Source: Rhodoblastus sp. (GTDB lineage Bacteria; Pseudomonadota; Alphaproteobacteria; Rhizobiales; Beijerinckiaceae). From it: a stretch of 38,642 nt of DNA. How positions within the stretch are numbered: the stretch's first letter is position 1; the number at the start of each line of letters is the position of its first letter. The translations under genes and the position numbers were made by a program. The notes below the pieces were generated by a model that saw only the letters and a list, made by a program, of their open reading frames with translations, did no database searches and was not told where the DNA came from. Positions 19,272 through 27,823 of the stretch are shown piece by piece. The stretch is from positions 1 through 38,642 of the forward strand of contig NZ_JAGRPM010000048.1 in the NCBI RefSeq assembly GCF_019449565.1, written 5' to 3'.

Positions 19272-20000
19272 TTGGATAAGAATTTTGATAAGACATGGCG
19301 GTTCATTGAAAGCATCGAGCGTGCCAGCGACGCTGCCGAAGTCGAAAGTTCACTGCTGAAAATTGCCGTCCAGTACGGCTTCAACTCTGTGTTCGCCGGC
19401 ATCGTGCCCACAGCCCGCGTCTCACCCGAGGAAATCGCATCGCGGATCCTATTCCAGCGTTTCCCGTCGGAATGGGCCGGCCGCTACCACGACCGCGGCT
19501 ATGTTTTTCGCGATCCGATTGTGCATCGCCTCCAGAGCGATCGGGCTCCCTTCGATTGGAATGAGGCCTACAGCTCCTGCCCCGCGGCCGACGACGTCGC
19601 GCTGATCAAGGGCGAGGCGTCGGAATTCGGCCTGCGCGATGGGCACGTGGTCCCCGTGTCGACGCTCGACGGGAGTCTCGCGGCGGTTTCGTTCGGCGGC
19701 GGCAGCGCCGACATCGACCCGGAAGCCCGCGCCGTTCTCGGCTTCGCCGCGAGTTACGCAGTCGGCAGCTTTCTGCATCACCGGGAAAGCCGCCAGCGTC
19801 TGCTCGGAAAAGTTAGCCCGCGCGAATTCGACTGCCTGCTCTGGGCGGCCGAGGGCAAGACGGATTGGGAGATATCCGTCATCCTCGGCATCTCCAAGCC
19901 CACCGTAGTCAAACACCTCTTGTCCGCCCGCGAAAAACTCGGCGCCGTCACCAAGGGCCACGCGATCGCCCTCGCCTTGCGGATGAAGCTGCTGCGCTGA
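19272..20000 (+). CDS. LuxR-family transcriptional regulator with autoinducer-binding-type domain
   Basis: The N-terminal ~165 residues have the pattern of the autoinducer-binding domain of LuxR/TraR proteins (FIESIERASDAAEVE..., then ...DRGYVFRDPIV and an SFGGG strand). A GerE-type helix-turn-helix covers the last ~65 residues (SPREFDCLLWAAEGKTDWEI, then SKPTVVKHLLSAREKLGA). It probably binds DNA in response to a small ligand. No luxI-type synthase is visible, so it is a solo LuxR. I prefer the TTG at 19272 (242 aa) because AGAGGA lies 9 bases upstream; a GTG at 19239 would add 11 residues. It sits next to the relaxase, convergently, so a TraR-like role in transfer control is possible but unproven. 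Confidence 0.8.
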   Translation: MDKNFDKTWRFIESIERASDAAEVESSLLKIAVQYGFNSVFAGIVPTARVSPEEIASRILFQRFPSEWAGRYHDRGYVFRDPIVHRLQSDRAPFDWNEAYSSCPAADDVALIKGEASEFGLRDGHVVPVSTLDGSLAAVSFGGGSADIDPEARAVLGFAASYAVGSFLHHRESRQRLLGKVSPREFDCLLWAAEGKTDWEISVILGISKPTVVKHLLSAREKLGAVTKGHAIALALRMKLLR

Positions 20001-20018
20001 GTCCGCCGGCTGTCCGCA

Positions 20019-22343
20019 TCACTCCATGCGCTGACCTTTGTTCGTCTGCGCCTCGGCGCCCTCGCCCTCGATGTCGCGCAAGACCTTTTCCTGCTCGGCG
20101 CGGAGTTTCGCCAGCGCGTCGGACTCGACCAACGCCTGCGGCAAAGGCCGCGCCGGATGATCGGCGAGGATGTTCGCCGCCTCTCGCGCCGCGGCAGCCT
20201 CCCGTGCCTCGCGCGCCGCAGCTTGCTGCGCGCCGGCGACGACTGCCCGATCGGCGAGGGTTTCGCGCTGCGACTCGGGATCGACCCCGCCCCTTCCCTC
20301 CTGGCGGCGCTCGGCCTCGATCGCCCGATCGGCGAGCCGCCGCGCCTCGGCCGCCTGCCTCACTTCCGCGGCGCGGATCGCCTCGGCGCGCTCGATCAGG
20401 CGGTCGGCGTTCGCGCCGGCGATTCTTTCGACTTCGGCGCGCGATAGTTCTTGGGCTCCGCCTTCTTGCGCCCGTTGCAGGTCGATGCGGTTGGCGAGCG
20501 TCTCGAGATACCGCGCCGACCGCTCGCGAAACTGCTCCTTCGTCGCGCCGTCGAGGAGATCGGCGGTGCGCGCGACTGCCTCGTTCATCAGGCGCAGGTC
20601 TTTCGTCATCCGCTCCGACGTGATCGCCATATCCTGTTCCTCCTTAGCAAAATGGGCGACGCGTTTCTCGATCGCGTGCAGGATGCCGCCAACCGCCTGC
20701 GCGAGGCTCAAGCGCTCAAGCATGTCTCGGGCGGCGGCGTTTTCCGGATTTTCCCCCGCGACGGTTGCCCAGGCCGAAACGCTTTCGTTGACGGCGCGCC
20801 GGTCCGGTTCCGACGCCGGCAGCCGGATCGGATTGGTCTGCGCAATGCGGATGCGCTGGCGGGCGTTGTCGATCAGGCGTCGATTGGCGGGATCGGCGGC
20901 GTAGGCGCGGTCGCGCGGCTCGCGCGCCGGCCGCGGCCGCTCGGCGGCGTCGACGATCGCCTTGTCCTTCGGGCCGTAGCTCTGCGACGACGCCCGCTCT
21001 TTCGCCGAAGTCGCTACGATCTTTAACCCCTGCGCCTGCGCATGTTCGGCGTAAGATTCGCGCCAATCGCGGAACGTGTCGCGGTGCGGATGGATTTTTT
21101 GGCCGGACTCGTTCTTGACGGTGATGACCGCGTGGGCGTGGATGTGCCCCTCGGCCTCCTTGTCGGTATGGACGCCGAACATGAATTTGTGGTCGGCGAA
21201 GCGGTCGTGCAGGAAGGCGCGCGCGGCGTTGGTCAGCGCCGCGACGTCGGTCCCGACCTTCGCCGAAATAATCAGATGCATCGTGTCGCGCGACGATTGG
21301 GAGCGCAGCGACGCGCCCCATTGCCGCGTGGCCATGCGAATGTCGCCCGGGCTTGCGATCGTCTCGCCGCGGTCGTCGGCCGCCGCGCCCTTTTCGACGA
21401 GCCTGGTCAGCCGGTCGACGACCCCATCCCGGCCGTGCCCGGCGGCGCCAGGGACGACGGCGATCGCCTGCGGCGCGCAGTTCGTGGCGGCTTTGATACG
21501 CGCCTTGATGGCCGCTTCGGATTTGGCGTCGAGGCGACGGCGCGCAAATCCGTTCCCGTCGGCGTCAACCCGCTCTTCGCGGACGCGGAACCGCTCCTTG
21601 GGCGCGCCCGCCGTCGCGACGACCACGCGCGCCTCGATTTCGCCCGAAGGCGAGGCGTCGATGCGCCAGGCGTGACGATGCCCCTCGAATCCGGCGGCGA
21701 CCGCCTTTTCGTAAACCGCCCGGCCCTCGGGCGTGTCGGAAACGCCACTCAACTTCAGCCGCAGCGCCACGACGTCCTGACTCTCCGCCCGCCTGGAGAA
21801 ACTCGCCGACCAGGCCTTGATTTCTTCTGCGACCGCCTCGCGGTCCGTCAGCATGCGTCCGTCATGGGTTTCGAGGGCGACGTCATCGCGTTGCACATAT
21901 TGCCCGGTCGCCGTCGCCCGAGCCGCGCCGCGCGCGTAAGACACCACCTTGATGACGGCGGGCTGGTAGCCGGCGGCGAGTTTTCTCGCGCGGCCGAGTG
22001 CGCCACCGCTCTTTCCACCGCCACCGGATAGGCCGGCGGCGATCGGCGCGCTTTCCGGCCGCAGAGCGCCTGTCCCGCCCGTCGCCCCGCCGCCGCCAGA
22101 GGCCATAGGCAGGCGGCGGCGGCGTTCGTCGTCCCGGCAGCCAGTGATCGTCCTGCCCTCAACGCCGGCCTCTCTGGCTGGCGCCTCCGTCGGCCGCGTC
22201 GCCTGCGCGCGGCGCCCCCGCGGCGCGTCATCGACGACGCCCGACGGCCACAGTCGCCGGCGCTCGTCCCGTCCCCCCAGGACCGCGCGCCGGGTCGCCT
22301 CGACCTGCCCCAGCCACCAGTCGATTTGCGCGGCTTGGCTCAT
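20019..22343 (-). CDS. relaxase / mobilization nuclease (MobA/VirD2-like)
   Basis: A 774-residue relaxase that would nick the plasmid at oriT and pilot the single strand. An H-x-H-x-H metal-binding triad lies at about 400-404 (EGHIHAHAVI), as in HUH-family relaxases of the MobA/VirD2 group. A candidate catalytic tyrosine is in VVSYARG at about 136. The first ~120 residues are low-complexity and Gly/Arg-rich, and the last ~200 residues are Ala/Glu/Arg-rich and predicted helical. The HUH motif lies unusually far in for a relaxase, because a ~270-residue segment separates the presumed tyrosine from the histidines. The start overlaps the mobC stop by 4 nt (ATGA). No type IV secretion genes are in the window, so transfer would need a helper. 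Confidence 0.83.
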   Translation of the reverse strand: MSQAAQIDWWLGQVEATRRAVLGGRDERRRLWPSGVVDDAPRGRRAQATRPTEAPAREAGVEGRTITGCRDDERRRRLPMASGGGGATGGTGALRPESAPIAAGLSGGGGKSGGALGRARKLAAGYQPAVIKVVSYARGAARATATGQYVQRDDVALETHDGRMLTDREAVAEEIKAWSASFSRRAESQDVVALRLKLSGVSDTPEGRAVYEKAVAAGFEGHRHAWRIDASPSGEIEARVVVATAGAPKERFRVREERVDADGNGFARRRLDAKSEAAIKARIKAATNCAPQAIAVVPGAAGHGRDGVVDRLTRLVEKGAAADDRGETIASPGDIRMATRQWGASLRSQSSRDTMHLIISAKVGTDVAALTNAARAFLHDRFADHKFMFGVHTDKEAEGHIHAHAVITVKNESGQKIHPHRDTFRDWRESYAEHAQAQGLKIVATSAKERASSQSYGPKDKAIVDAAERPRPAREPRDRAYAADPANRRLIDNARQRIRIAQTNPIRLPASEPDRRAVNESVSAWATVAGENPENAAARDMLERLSLAQAVGGILHAIEKRVAHFAKEEQDMAITSERMTKDLRLMNEAVARTADLLDGATKEQFRERSARYLETLANRIDLQRAQEGGAQELSRAEVERIAGANADRLIERAEAIRAAEVRQAAEARRLADRAIEAERRQEGRGGVDPESQRETLADRAVVAGAQQAAAREAREAAAAREAANILADHPARPLPQALVESDALAKLRAEQEKVLRDIEGEGAEAQTNKGQRME

Positions 22344-22753
22344 TGGACTTCCGCTGGCAGGGTCAGTTTCGCCTCACGCCGCAGCTTCGATCCGTAGGTA
22401 ACGGTCATTTCGGTGAGCTCGTCATTGAGTGCTGAGACGACCTCGTGCAGGCCGCGCCAGACCGCCTCGCTGTCCTCCAGCCGCACGGCCTGGCCGCGAT
22501 GGATCGCTTTGAGAACCTGCGCCAAGTTGCGGCCGACCATCCGCACCTGGCTCGCCAGCTCGACGACGGCTCGCGTGTTCTCGGCCGAGAGCGCCGGCCC
22601 CGCCTGCACCGAAGCGCGGATTAGCCGCCGCACGACTTCGGCCTTGGGCAGGCCGAACAAAGCCACTGCCTCGGCCAGGCGGCGCTCGTCGGCCTCGGAC
22701 AATTCCGTCCGCAGGCGCGGCTTACGCCGGGGCTTTGTGGCGGAACCAGCCAA
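22340..22753 (-). CDS. mobC: MobC-like relaxosome accessory protein
   Basis: A 137-residue protein. The N-terminal half (RTELSEADERRLAEAVAL..., then GLPKAEVVRRLIRASV) has a ribbon-helix-helix look. The C-terminal half (ELASQVRMVGRNLAQVLKAI) matches the MobC family that helps the relaxase open oriT. It precedes and overlaps the relaxase gene by ATGA, the usual arrangement. The presumed oriT lies upstream of it, at about 22880. Confidence 0.82.
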   Translation of the reverse strand: MAGSATKPRRKPRLRTELSEADERRLAEAVALFGLPKAEVVRRLIRASVQAGPALSAENTRAVVELASQVRMVGRNLAQVLKAIHRGQAVRLEDSEAVWRGLHEVVSALNDELTEMTVTYGSKLRREAKLTLPAEVQ

Positions 22754-22880
22754 GAACTCCCCCTCCCCTTCACGGCGGACGCCTCGCCGGTCGCAAAACC
22801 GGAAAGAGCCCTAACCTGCCGATTCGGCCTAGATCGTCGGCGCAGGCGCGTCCGCGCCCCGGCTGCGTCGAGCAGCCTCC

Positions 22881-22909
22881 CCGGTTGTGGCCCACAAACC
22901 GGTATCTTG
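22881..22909 (+). other. candidate oriT nic region
   Basis: An imperfect inverted repeat, CCGGTTGTGG (22881-22890) and CACAAACCGG (22893-22902), is followed directly by TATCTTG (22903-22909). That resembles the YATCYTG type of nic site used by P-type relaxases, where the cut lies just beyond an inverted repeat. AT-rich sequence follows. It lies 128 bases upstream of mobC, the expected place. No experiment supports the nick position. Confidence 0.45.
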
Positions 22910-23084
22910 TCAATTAATATCCAATATACTGACTATTAGAACGCTGCGCATGAAGGGCGGTCGCGCCCGCAAGAGCAGTCCACATCAAACCAACGGCCGC
23001 TCGGCGCGAAGCGCCCCGCGCAGCCCCCTCAGGCGGCAATCGCGCGAACCTTTGGAATCAGCGCGGCGCCAGCGCCACCACGTC

Positions 23085-23404
23085 ATTGCCGGATTACCGC
23101 ATTTCGGCATTGTCGAAAGGCGACGATGTCGCAACTCATAAAGGCCGCAATACCGTACTTTCACAATGCTGCATCGTTGGGACTCCGTATCCAGGCATTC
23201 CCGCATTTCGTCATTGATGGAGGGCGTCAACGACGAAATGTCGATAGACGGCAACACGGCCTTGCCACAAGACCGCATGGCGGGAATGCCGCATCGACGC
23301 ATTGCGGCAGTGCCCACATATGGCGATGCTAGAACGCCGCAAAGCGATATTGCCGTACGTTCATTTTATTGTATGTTGGCATTCACTCATTGCGGCGTTG
23401 CCGC
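23085..23404 (+). repeat. degenerate 8-bp iteron-like repeats upstream of parA
   Basis: Runs of 8-bp units of the form ATTNCNGC occur head to tail: ATTGCCGG, ATTACCGC, ATTTCGGC, ATTGTCGA at 23085-23116; ATTCCCGC, ATTTCGTC, ATTGATGG at 23197-23220; AATGCCGC, ATCGACGC, ATTGCGGC at 23285-23308; and ATTCACTC, ATTGCGGC, GTTGCCGC at 23381-23404. A 14-base core GCATT-N4-CATTG (one copy with a mismatch) recurs at 23099, 23203, 23291 and 23379, the last three spaced exactly 88 bases apart. The block ends 20 bases before parA. It is likely a centromere/operator (parS-like) or a set of replication iterons. Confidence 0.6.
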
Positions 23405-23424
23405 CTCATCTTCCGAGGGCCCTC

Positions 23425-24126
23425 ATGCCGAGCATCTTCGCCATCGCCAACCCGAAAGGCGGCAGCGGCAAGACCACCGTCGCCATCATCCTCGCCGGCG
23501 AATTCGCCAAGCACGGCTATTCCGTCGCAGTCGTCGACGCCGATCCGCAAGGCTCCGCCTATCAATGGCACGCCTCGTCGGTGGCGCGCGGCATGAGCCC
23601 CAACGGGATCGATCTCGTGCGCGCGCCGGACGACAAGACGCTTGCCCAAGCGATCGAACGCCTCGACGCCTACGATGTCGTCGTCGTCGACACGCCCGGC
23701 TATTACGGCGGCGCCCTGACCCAATCGGCCCTGCGCGCCGACCTTGTCGTCCTGCCCTGCAAGGCGCACACGTTCGACGCCTCGCAGGTCGTCCGCACGA
23801 TTCGCAGCCTCGAGCGGCATGCGGCGGAATCGAACCTGCCGATGAGCCAGCACCGCGTGCTCTTCAACGAATATGACAGCCTCGACCGGAACACGCGGCC
23901 GCTGCGCGAGGTCCTCGCGTATTTCACCGCCGAGGGCGTGCCGGTCTGCGCCAATGCGCTTTACCGCCGCGTCACCTATCGCACCATGACGAGCGGCCAC
24001 GGCACGCTCTACCAGATGAACGACAAAGACGAATCCATCCGCAAGGCCCGCTATAACGCCGACCAGGTCGTGCGCGAGCTGCTCGCCGCGAGCCAAGGCG
24101 CCGAAAATGGCGGCGCCGCCGCATGA
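23425..24126 (+). CDS. parA: ParA-family partition ATPase
   Basis: A 233-residue Walker-type partition ATPase. The deviant Walker A, NPKGGSGKTT, lies at residues 9-18, with the second lysine typical of ParA/MinD proteins. VVDADPQGSA (about 38-47) and VVVDTPGYYG (about 89-98) complete the nucleotide site. There is no N-terminal DNA-binding domain, so it belongs to the short ParF-like (type Ib) group. The frame is open upstream, but the ATG at 23425 directly precedes the conserved MPSIFAIANPKGG, with GAGGG nearby. It overlaps the next gene by ATGA and is preceded by the iteron-like block, the layout of a small partition cassette. Confidence 0.88.
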   Translation: MPSIFAIANPKGGSGKTTVAIILAGEFAKHGYSVAVVDADPQGSAYQWHASSVARGMSPNGIDLVRAPDDKTLAQAIERLDAYDVVVVDTPGYYGGALTQSALRADLVVLPCKAHTFDASQVVRTIRSLERHAAESNLPMSQHRVLFNEYDSLDRNTRPLREVLAYFTAEGVPVCANALYRRVTYRTMTSGHGTLYQMNDKDESIRKARYNADQVVRELLAASQGAENGGAAA

Positions 24127-24551
24127 GCGACCCGGTCCAAGACAAGAAGCCCGACCGCCCCGCCCTGCCGCGCGATGCGTTCCGCGCCCAACGCGCGGCG
24201 GCGGACACAACGGCGGCTCCCCCCGTGAAGCCGGTCATCGTCACGCCGGACTATGACGATCGCCCCATCGCGCCTGTGCCGGCGCCGCCGCGAGAAGACG
24301 GCGGGGTGCGAAATCGCGAGCCACCGCCGCCCGCCAGCCGATCGAAATCTGACGGCGGACGCAATCCGTTCGACGCCTATGGCGAACGGTCGTCGTCTCG
24401 GCCCTACGCGCTGCGGCTCCCCGATCCGATCGACCTCGTCCTGCGGCAAATGGCGGCCGAGGAGCGGACGCATCCGTTGCGCGTCGTCGATCGCATCCTC
24501 TACGAGCACCTGAAGAAGGCGGGACGCCTGCCGCCCGCGCGCGGCGCCTGA
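24123..24551 (+). CDS. small partition partner, ParG-like in position
   Basis: A 142-residue protein overlapping parA by 4 nt. The first ~90 residues are Pro/Arg/Asp-rich and probably disordered. The C-terminal ~45 residues (RPYALRLPDPIDLVLRQMA..., ending YEHLKKAGRL) could form a strand followed by two helices, as in ribbon-helix-helix centromere-binding proteins such as ParG. I infer that it binds the repeats upstream of parA and stimulates the ATPase. No direct family match is claimed. Confidence 0.55.
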   Translation: MSDPVQDKKPDRPALPRDAFRAQRAAADTTAAPPVKPVIVTPDYDDRPIAPVPAPPREDGGVRNREPPPPASRSKSDGGRNPFDAYGERSSSRPYALRLPDPIDLVLRQMAAEERTHPLRVVDRILYEHLKKAGRLPPARGA

Positions 24552-24890
24552 CCACAGGCCCTCCGCCGTCCCTACGGCGCTATGGGGAAGCGCGGTCCGG
24601 CTCCGGACCCGCTCCGCTGCGCTGCGGTCGCTGCCGCGACTGGACAGCCGCCGCGGAACGACCCATACGCAATTGAACGGCCGCGACCTGGTCATACAGA
24701 TGGTCCCTGACCGACGCCGACGAAAGGAGCCGCCGCCCGTCTCTGCGGGAACGCCCTCGGCGTCCGCGACCCGATGGTTCGTTTCGGACGATCCCGGTCC
24801 GGTCTTGCAACATTCAATATACGAGCTAATGTATATTCTGCCGTCTTTCGACGCGGCCGAATCTTACTCGTGATCGAGCAACGACCCCCT
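24552..24890. other. intergenic region with hairpin and regulatory dyad
   Basis: About 340 bases between the partition cassette and the XRE-like gene. A perfect hairpin, GGTCCGG (24594-24600), CT, CCGGACC (24603-24609), lies 43 bases after the partition partner and may end that transcript, though without a T-run. The far end holds the promoter and palindrome described separately. I see no gene between. Confidence 0.45.
24805..24837 (+). promoter_or_regulatory. promoter overlapped by the palindrome AATATAC-N8-GTATATT
   Basis: Perfect 7-bp arms AATATAC (24816-24822) and GTATATT (24831-24837) flank 8 bases. TTGCAA (24805-24810) and TAATGT (24828-24833), 17 bases apart, could be the -35 and -10 boxes, so the dyad would cover the -10. 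That is the layout of an autorepressed helix-turn-helix gene; the XRE-like gene starts 53 bases downstream. Confidence 0.5.
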
Positions 24891-25262
24891 ATGGCGCCTG
24901 TTCGAAAGCCCCTGCCCGCCGATCATTCGATCCTCAACGAAATGCTGGCCATTCGTCTGCAGCAGCTTGAGCTCGAAAACGGCGGCATGGAGGCGTTTCA
25001 GCCGAAGACCGGAATCGCGCGGGGAACCTATTATACGATCGTGCGCGGCCTCGGGAATCCGACATTCAAGACGATGGAGCGCATCGCCTCAAGCCTCAAC
25101 ATGAGCGTGCTCGAACTTCTCGGCTTTGAGGTCGACGACGCGCGGAGGGCTCTAAAGAAGAGCGGCGTCGATTACGACGACCTGTCCGCGGCGATCAACA
25201 AGAAAAACCAAGCCGATCGGCGCGTCGCCCGCCAGGCGCGCTCGCGCAAGGTCGGAGGATAA
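24891..25262 (+). CDS. XRE-like helix-turn-helix regulator
   Basis: A 123-residue protein from the ATG at 24891. A helix-turn-helix of the XRE/Cro type spans about residues 35-75 (KTGIARGTYYTIVRGLGNPT..., then MERIASSLNMSVLELLG). A basic tail ends in RRVARQARSRKVGG. It probably represses its own promoter through the palindrome just upstream. A GTG at 24870 would add seven residues. The stop overlaps the reading frame of the truncated GNAT fragment that follows. A phage-type or plasmid-maintenance repressor role is possible; I cannot say which. Confidence 0.72.
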   Translation: MAPVRKPLPADHSILNEMLAIRLQQLELENGGMEAFQPKTGIARGTYYTIVRGLGNPTFKTMERIASSLNMSVLELLGFEVDDARRALKKSGVDYDDLSAAINKKNQADRRVARQARSRKVGG

Positions 25263-25402
25263 AGCCAAACGGCGTGGCGATTGTGGATGCCAAGGGCGAG
25301 GCTGCACGCCGCTTTTACGAGCGAGAAAATTTCTTGCCGTTTGCCGATCAACCGATGAAGTTGTTCAAGCCGGTGGCCGATATCAAGCAGCTCTTTACAT
25401 AG
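25262..25402 (+). pseudogene. C-terminal remnant of a TacT-like GNAT acetyltransferase toxin
   Basis: The frame reads PNGVAIVDAKGEAARRFY, then FLPFADQPMKLFKPVADI, and stops at 25400-25402. That matches the last ~45 residues of GNAT toxins of DUF1778-GNAT toxin-antitoxin pairs. The acetyl-CoA-binding N-terminal part is gone and no DUF1778 antitoxin is beside it. It is therefore debris and not an active toxin. It marks a junction just before the GHKL gene. Confidence 0.65.
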
Positions 25403-25423
25403 GTCATCGGGGGGAAACATCGA

Positions 25424-27823
25424 TTGGTTTTTCGGGTCAACGCTAGGACAGTGCTGGAGCTAGGCTCCGAGCTCATCAGCTCGGACATCATTGCGTTCTA
25501 CGAACTCATCAAAAATGCGTTCGACGCCGGCTCGCGAACCGGCGCAGACATTCGTTTCCAGATCGTCATGCGGAGGAACGACTATCTGCGCATCCGCGAC
25601 AAGGCGCAGTCTCTCAGTAAAGAGAAAGCCTCCAAGGCAGAGCGTGCGGAACACCTAGCGGACTTGATCAAACAAGTGGCCGCAAAGCTAGATCCCTCGG
25701 CCGGCAACGAAGCGGTGGCGAAGTTCAATGCCGCAGCCGAAGAGTCCGAAGATCTGAGCGACTTCGTGAAGCGTGTCGACGCCTGCTATGACGACCACAA
25801 TTCCATCGAGATTTCCGATACCGGCAGCGGCATGTCTCTTGCCGAAATCAACACAAATTTTCTCACAATCGGGACGCCGGCACGCAAACGGGAAGTCGAC
25901 CGGATTCTGACTCAGGGGGGCTCGAAGACGCCTCTGGGAGAGAAGGGAATAGGCCGACTGTCCGCGATGAGGCTCGGCGAGCGGTTAAGAATCGAGACGG
26001 CGCGCGCGGAAGATACCCACCTGAACCTTCTGGAAATCGACTGGCGCATGTTCGAGAATCTTGACGCGATGATCGAGGACGTCGCCATCGAGCCGACCAT
26101 TGGGCCCCACAAGGAGAAGGGCGAATGGCACGGTACGAAGCTCATGATCGGCGGGCTGCTGGAGGACTGGACTGAGAAGCGATTGCGAAAGTTCGCAGAC
26201 TACGATTTTGCGCGACTGACCGACCCCTTCCTCGATCCGAAAGCAAGGCCACGCGTCGCGCTGTACTGGAATGGTGAACGCATCGCCATTCCTTGGCTCG
26301 ATCCGGCGCTCATCGAAAACGCGCATGCTAAGCTCACCGGAACCTATTCAATTAAGGCCGGCGAGCCCACGCTCGAATTGAAAATGGTCGCGACCAAGCT
26401 AGGAAGCTTCGAGCATCCGCGCGAGACCGACGCGTTGACGCTGACGCGGCCGGATCTGGAAGGATTGCTGGCGGGAACTGACAACCAGCTTCCCCAGAGC
26501 GCGCTGACCGCCGTCGGAGACTTCGATTTTGAGATCTACTGGTTCAACCGCCGATACCTAGCCAAGATCGACGCGATCGGAAACCAGGCTGCGGTGCGCG
26601 CGCTTGTGAAGAAGTGGGCGAGCATCATGCTCTTCCGCGACGGATTTAGGGTCTTCCCATACGGAGACGAAGAGGACGATTGGCTCGGCCTTGATGCCGT
26701 CGCTCTCGGCCGTACCGGATACGTGCTGAACAAAAACCAATTCATCGGACATGTCCGGATTTCGCGGGCTCGGAATCCGGCACTGGTCGACCAGACAAAT
26801 CGCGAAGGTCTGCGTGAGACGCCGGAGTCGAAGGTCTTCGAGGAAGTGCTGCACGACTCCGTCGCCGAAAGACTGTGGAGCTTCTTCAAGGAAGTCGACC
26901 TGCGTTACCGCAAGCGAGCGGAGGATCTTGGCGACGTCAGGAAGGAGATCGTCGGACTCGAAGGCAGAGCGAAGGCCGCGCTCGGCAAACTCAGGAAATT
27001 CGTTCCGCGCGAGAGCATCGAAATCTTTACTGACCTCGAGCATTCGCTTCGCGAATTCCACGACCTCTCGACGAGAGCGCAACAGCGCATCGAGGAGGTA
27101 GAAGCTGACAGCAGGCAGATGGTGCAGATGGCCGGTGTCGGCCTCCTCGTCGAAATGGTGGCACACGAACTCGCGCGGTCGACGGAGAGCGCCCTCGCGT
27201 CGCTCGAAGGGCTACGCGGGAAGGATCTGCCGCAGGAGGTGAAGGCGCGGCTCGACACGCTGCGCGCCGAGATTAAGAGCGTATCAAAGCGTCTGCGCGT
27301 ACTTGACGAGGCCAGCGTTCCCGGTCGACAGCGCGCCGAGACCTTCGACCTCATGCGGCTCGTGGAGGATCTGAAGGAGGGCCACGGCCCGCAGTTCGCG
27401 CGCCACAGTATTGACATGAAAATTAGGGGGCCGAAGGGCCCCCTTCGGGTGAGGCTCGTGAAGGGCATGATCGTCCAGATACTCGAAAACCTGCTCTCGA
27501 ATTCCGTCTACTGGATGAAGCTCAGGGCCGACCGCGAAGCAGGCTACCGACCGGTGATCGACGTCCGTATAGAGACGGACCCTTTGACGATCCGGTTCTC
27601 GGACAATGGCCGCGGCATCGCTCCCGATCATCGCGAGAGAGTTTTTCGCGCTTATTGGTCGCTCAAGGAAAAATCGAAGCGCCGGGGGCTAGGCCTTTTC
27701 ATCGCGGCATCAAACGCGGCCGATCTCAAGGGACGGCTTACGCTGTCAGAGAAGGCCGACGAGCAGACGGGCCGGCTCCACGAGTTCGTCCTCGAACTTC
27801 CCGACGCTGCGGTGGTCCGATGA
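25424..27823 (+). CDS. dual GHKL ATPase / histidine kinase-like sensor, candidate defence protein
   Basis: A 799-residue protein with two GHKL ATP-binding modules. The N-terminal one is MutL/MORC/Hsp90-like: ELIKNAFDAG (27-36), SDTGSGM (131-137) and GEKGIGRLSAMR (172-183). The C-terminal one is histidine-kinase-like: an H-box with H581 in MVAHELARS, an N-box in QILENLLSNS (685-694), DNGRGI (727-732) and RRGLGLFI (753-760). About 300 residues lie between, including a predicted coiled coil near 500-575. No membrane segment is seen, so it is cytoplasmic. Start is TTG at 25424 behind a GGGGGG-type ribosome-binding site; upstream homology does not extend further. It overlaps the next gene by ATGA. 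A two-component-like pair is inferred, with phosphotransfer from H581 possible. Confidence 0.75.
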   Translation: MVFRVNARTVLELGSELISSDIIAFYELIKNAFDAGSRTGADIRFQIVMRRNDYLRIRDKAQSLSKEKASKAERAEHLADLIKQVAAKLDPSAGNEAVAKFNAAAEESEDLSDFVKRVDACYDDHNSIEISDTGSGMSLAEINTNFLTIGTPARKREVDRILTQGGSKTPLGEKGIGRLSAMRLGERLRIETARAEDTHLNLLEIDWRMFENLDAMIEDVAIEPTIGPHKEKGEWHGTKLMIGGLLEDWTEKRLRKFADYDFARLTDPFLDPKARPRVALYWNGERIAIPWLDPALIENAHAKLTGTYSIKAGEPTLELKMVATKLGSFEHPRETDALTLTRPDLEGLLAGTDNQLPQSALTAVGDFDFEIYWFNRRYLAKIDAIGNQAAVRALVKKWASIMLFRDGFRVFPYGDEEDDWLGLDAVALGRTGYVLNKNQFIGHVRISRARNPALVDQTNREGLRETPESKVFEEVLHDSVAERLWSFFKEVDLRYRKRAEDLGDVRKEIVGLEGRAKAALGKLRKFVPRESIEIFTDLEHSLREFHDLSTRAQQRIEEVEADSRQMVQMAGVGLLVEMVAHELARSTESALASLEGLRGKDLPQEVKARLDTLRAEIKSVSKRLRVLDEASVPGRQRAETFDLMRLVEDLKEGHGPQFARHSIDMKIRGPKGPLRVRLVKGMIVQILENLLSNSVYWMKLRADREAGYRPVIDVRIETDPLTIRFSDNGRGIAPDHRERVFRAYWSLKEKSKRRGLGLFIAASNAADLKGRLTLSEKADEQTGRLHEFVLELPDAAVVR

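Noticed and set aside
23085..23404. Repeat block considered as a CRISPR array
   Set aside because: Units are 8 bases, degenerate and head to tail. There are no 25-35-base repeats with unique spacers, and no cas gene is near.
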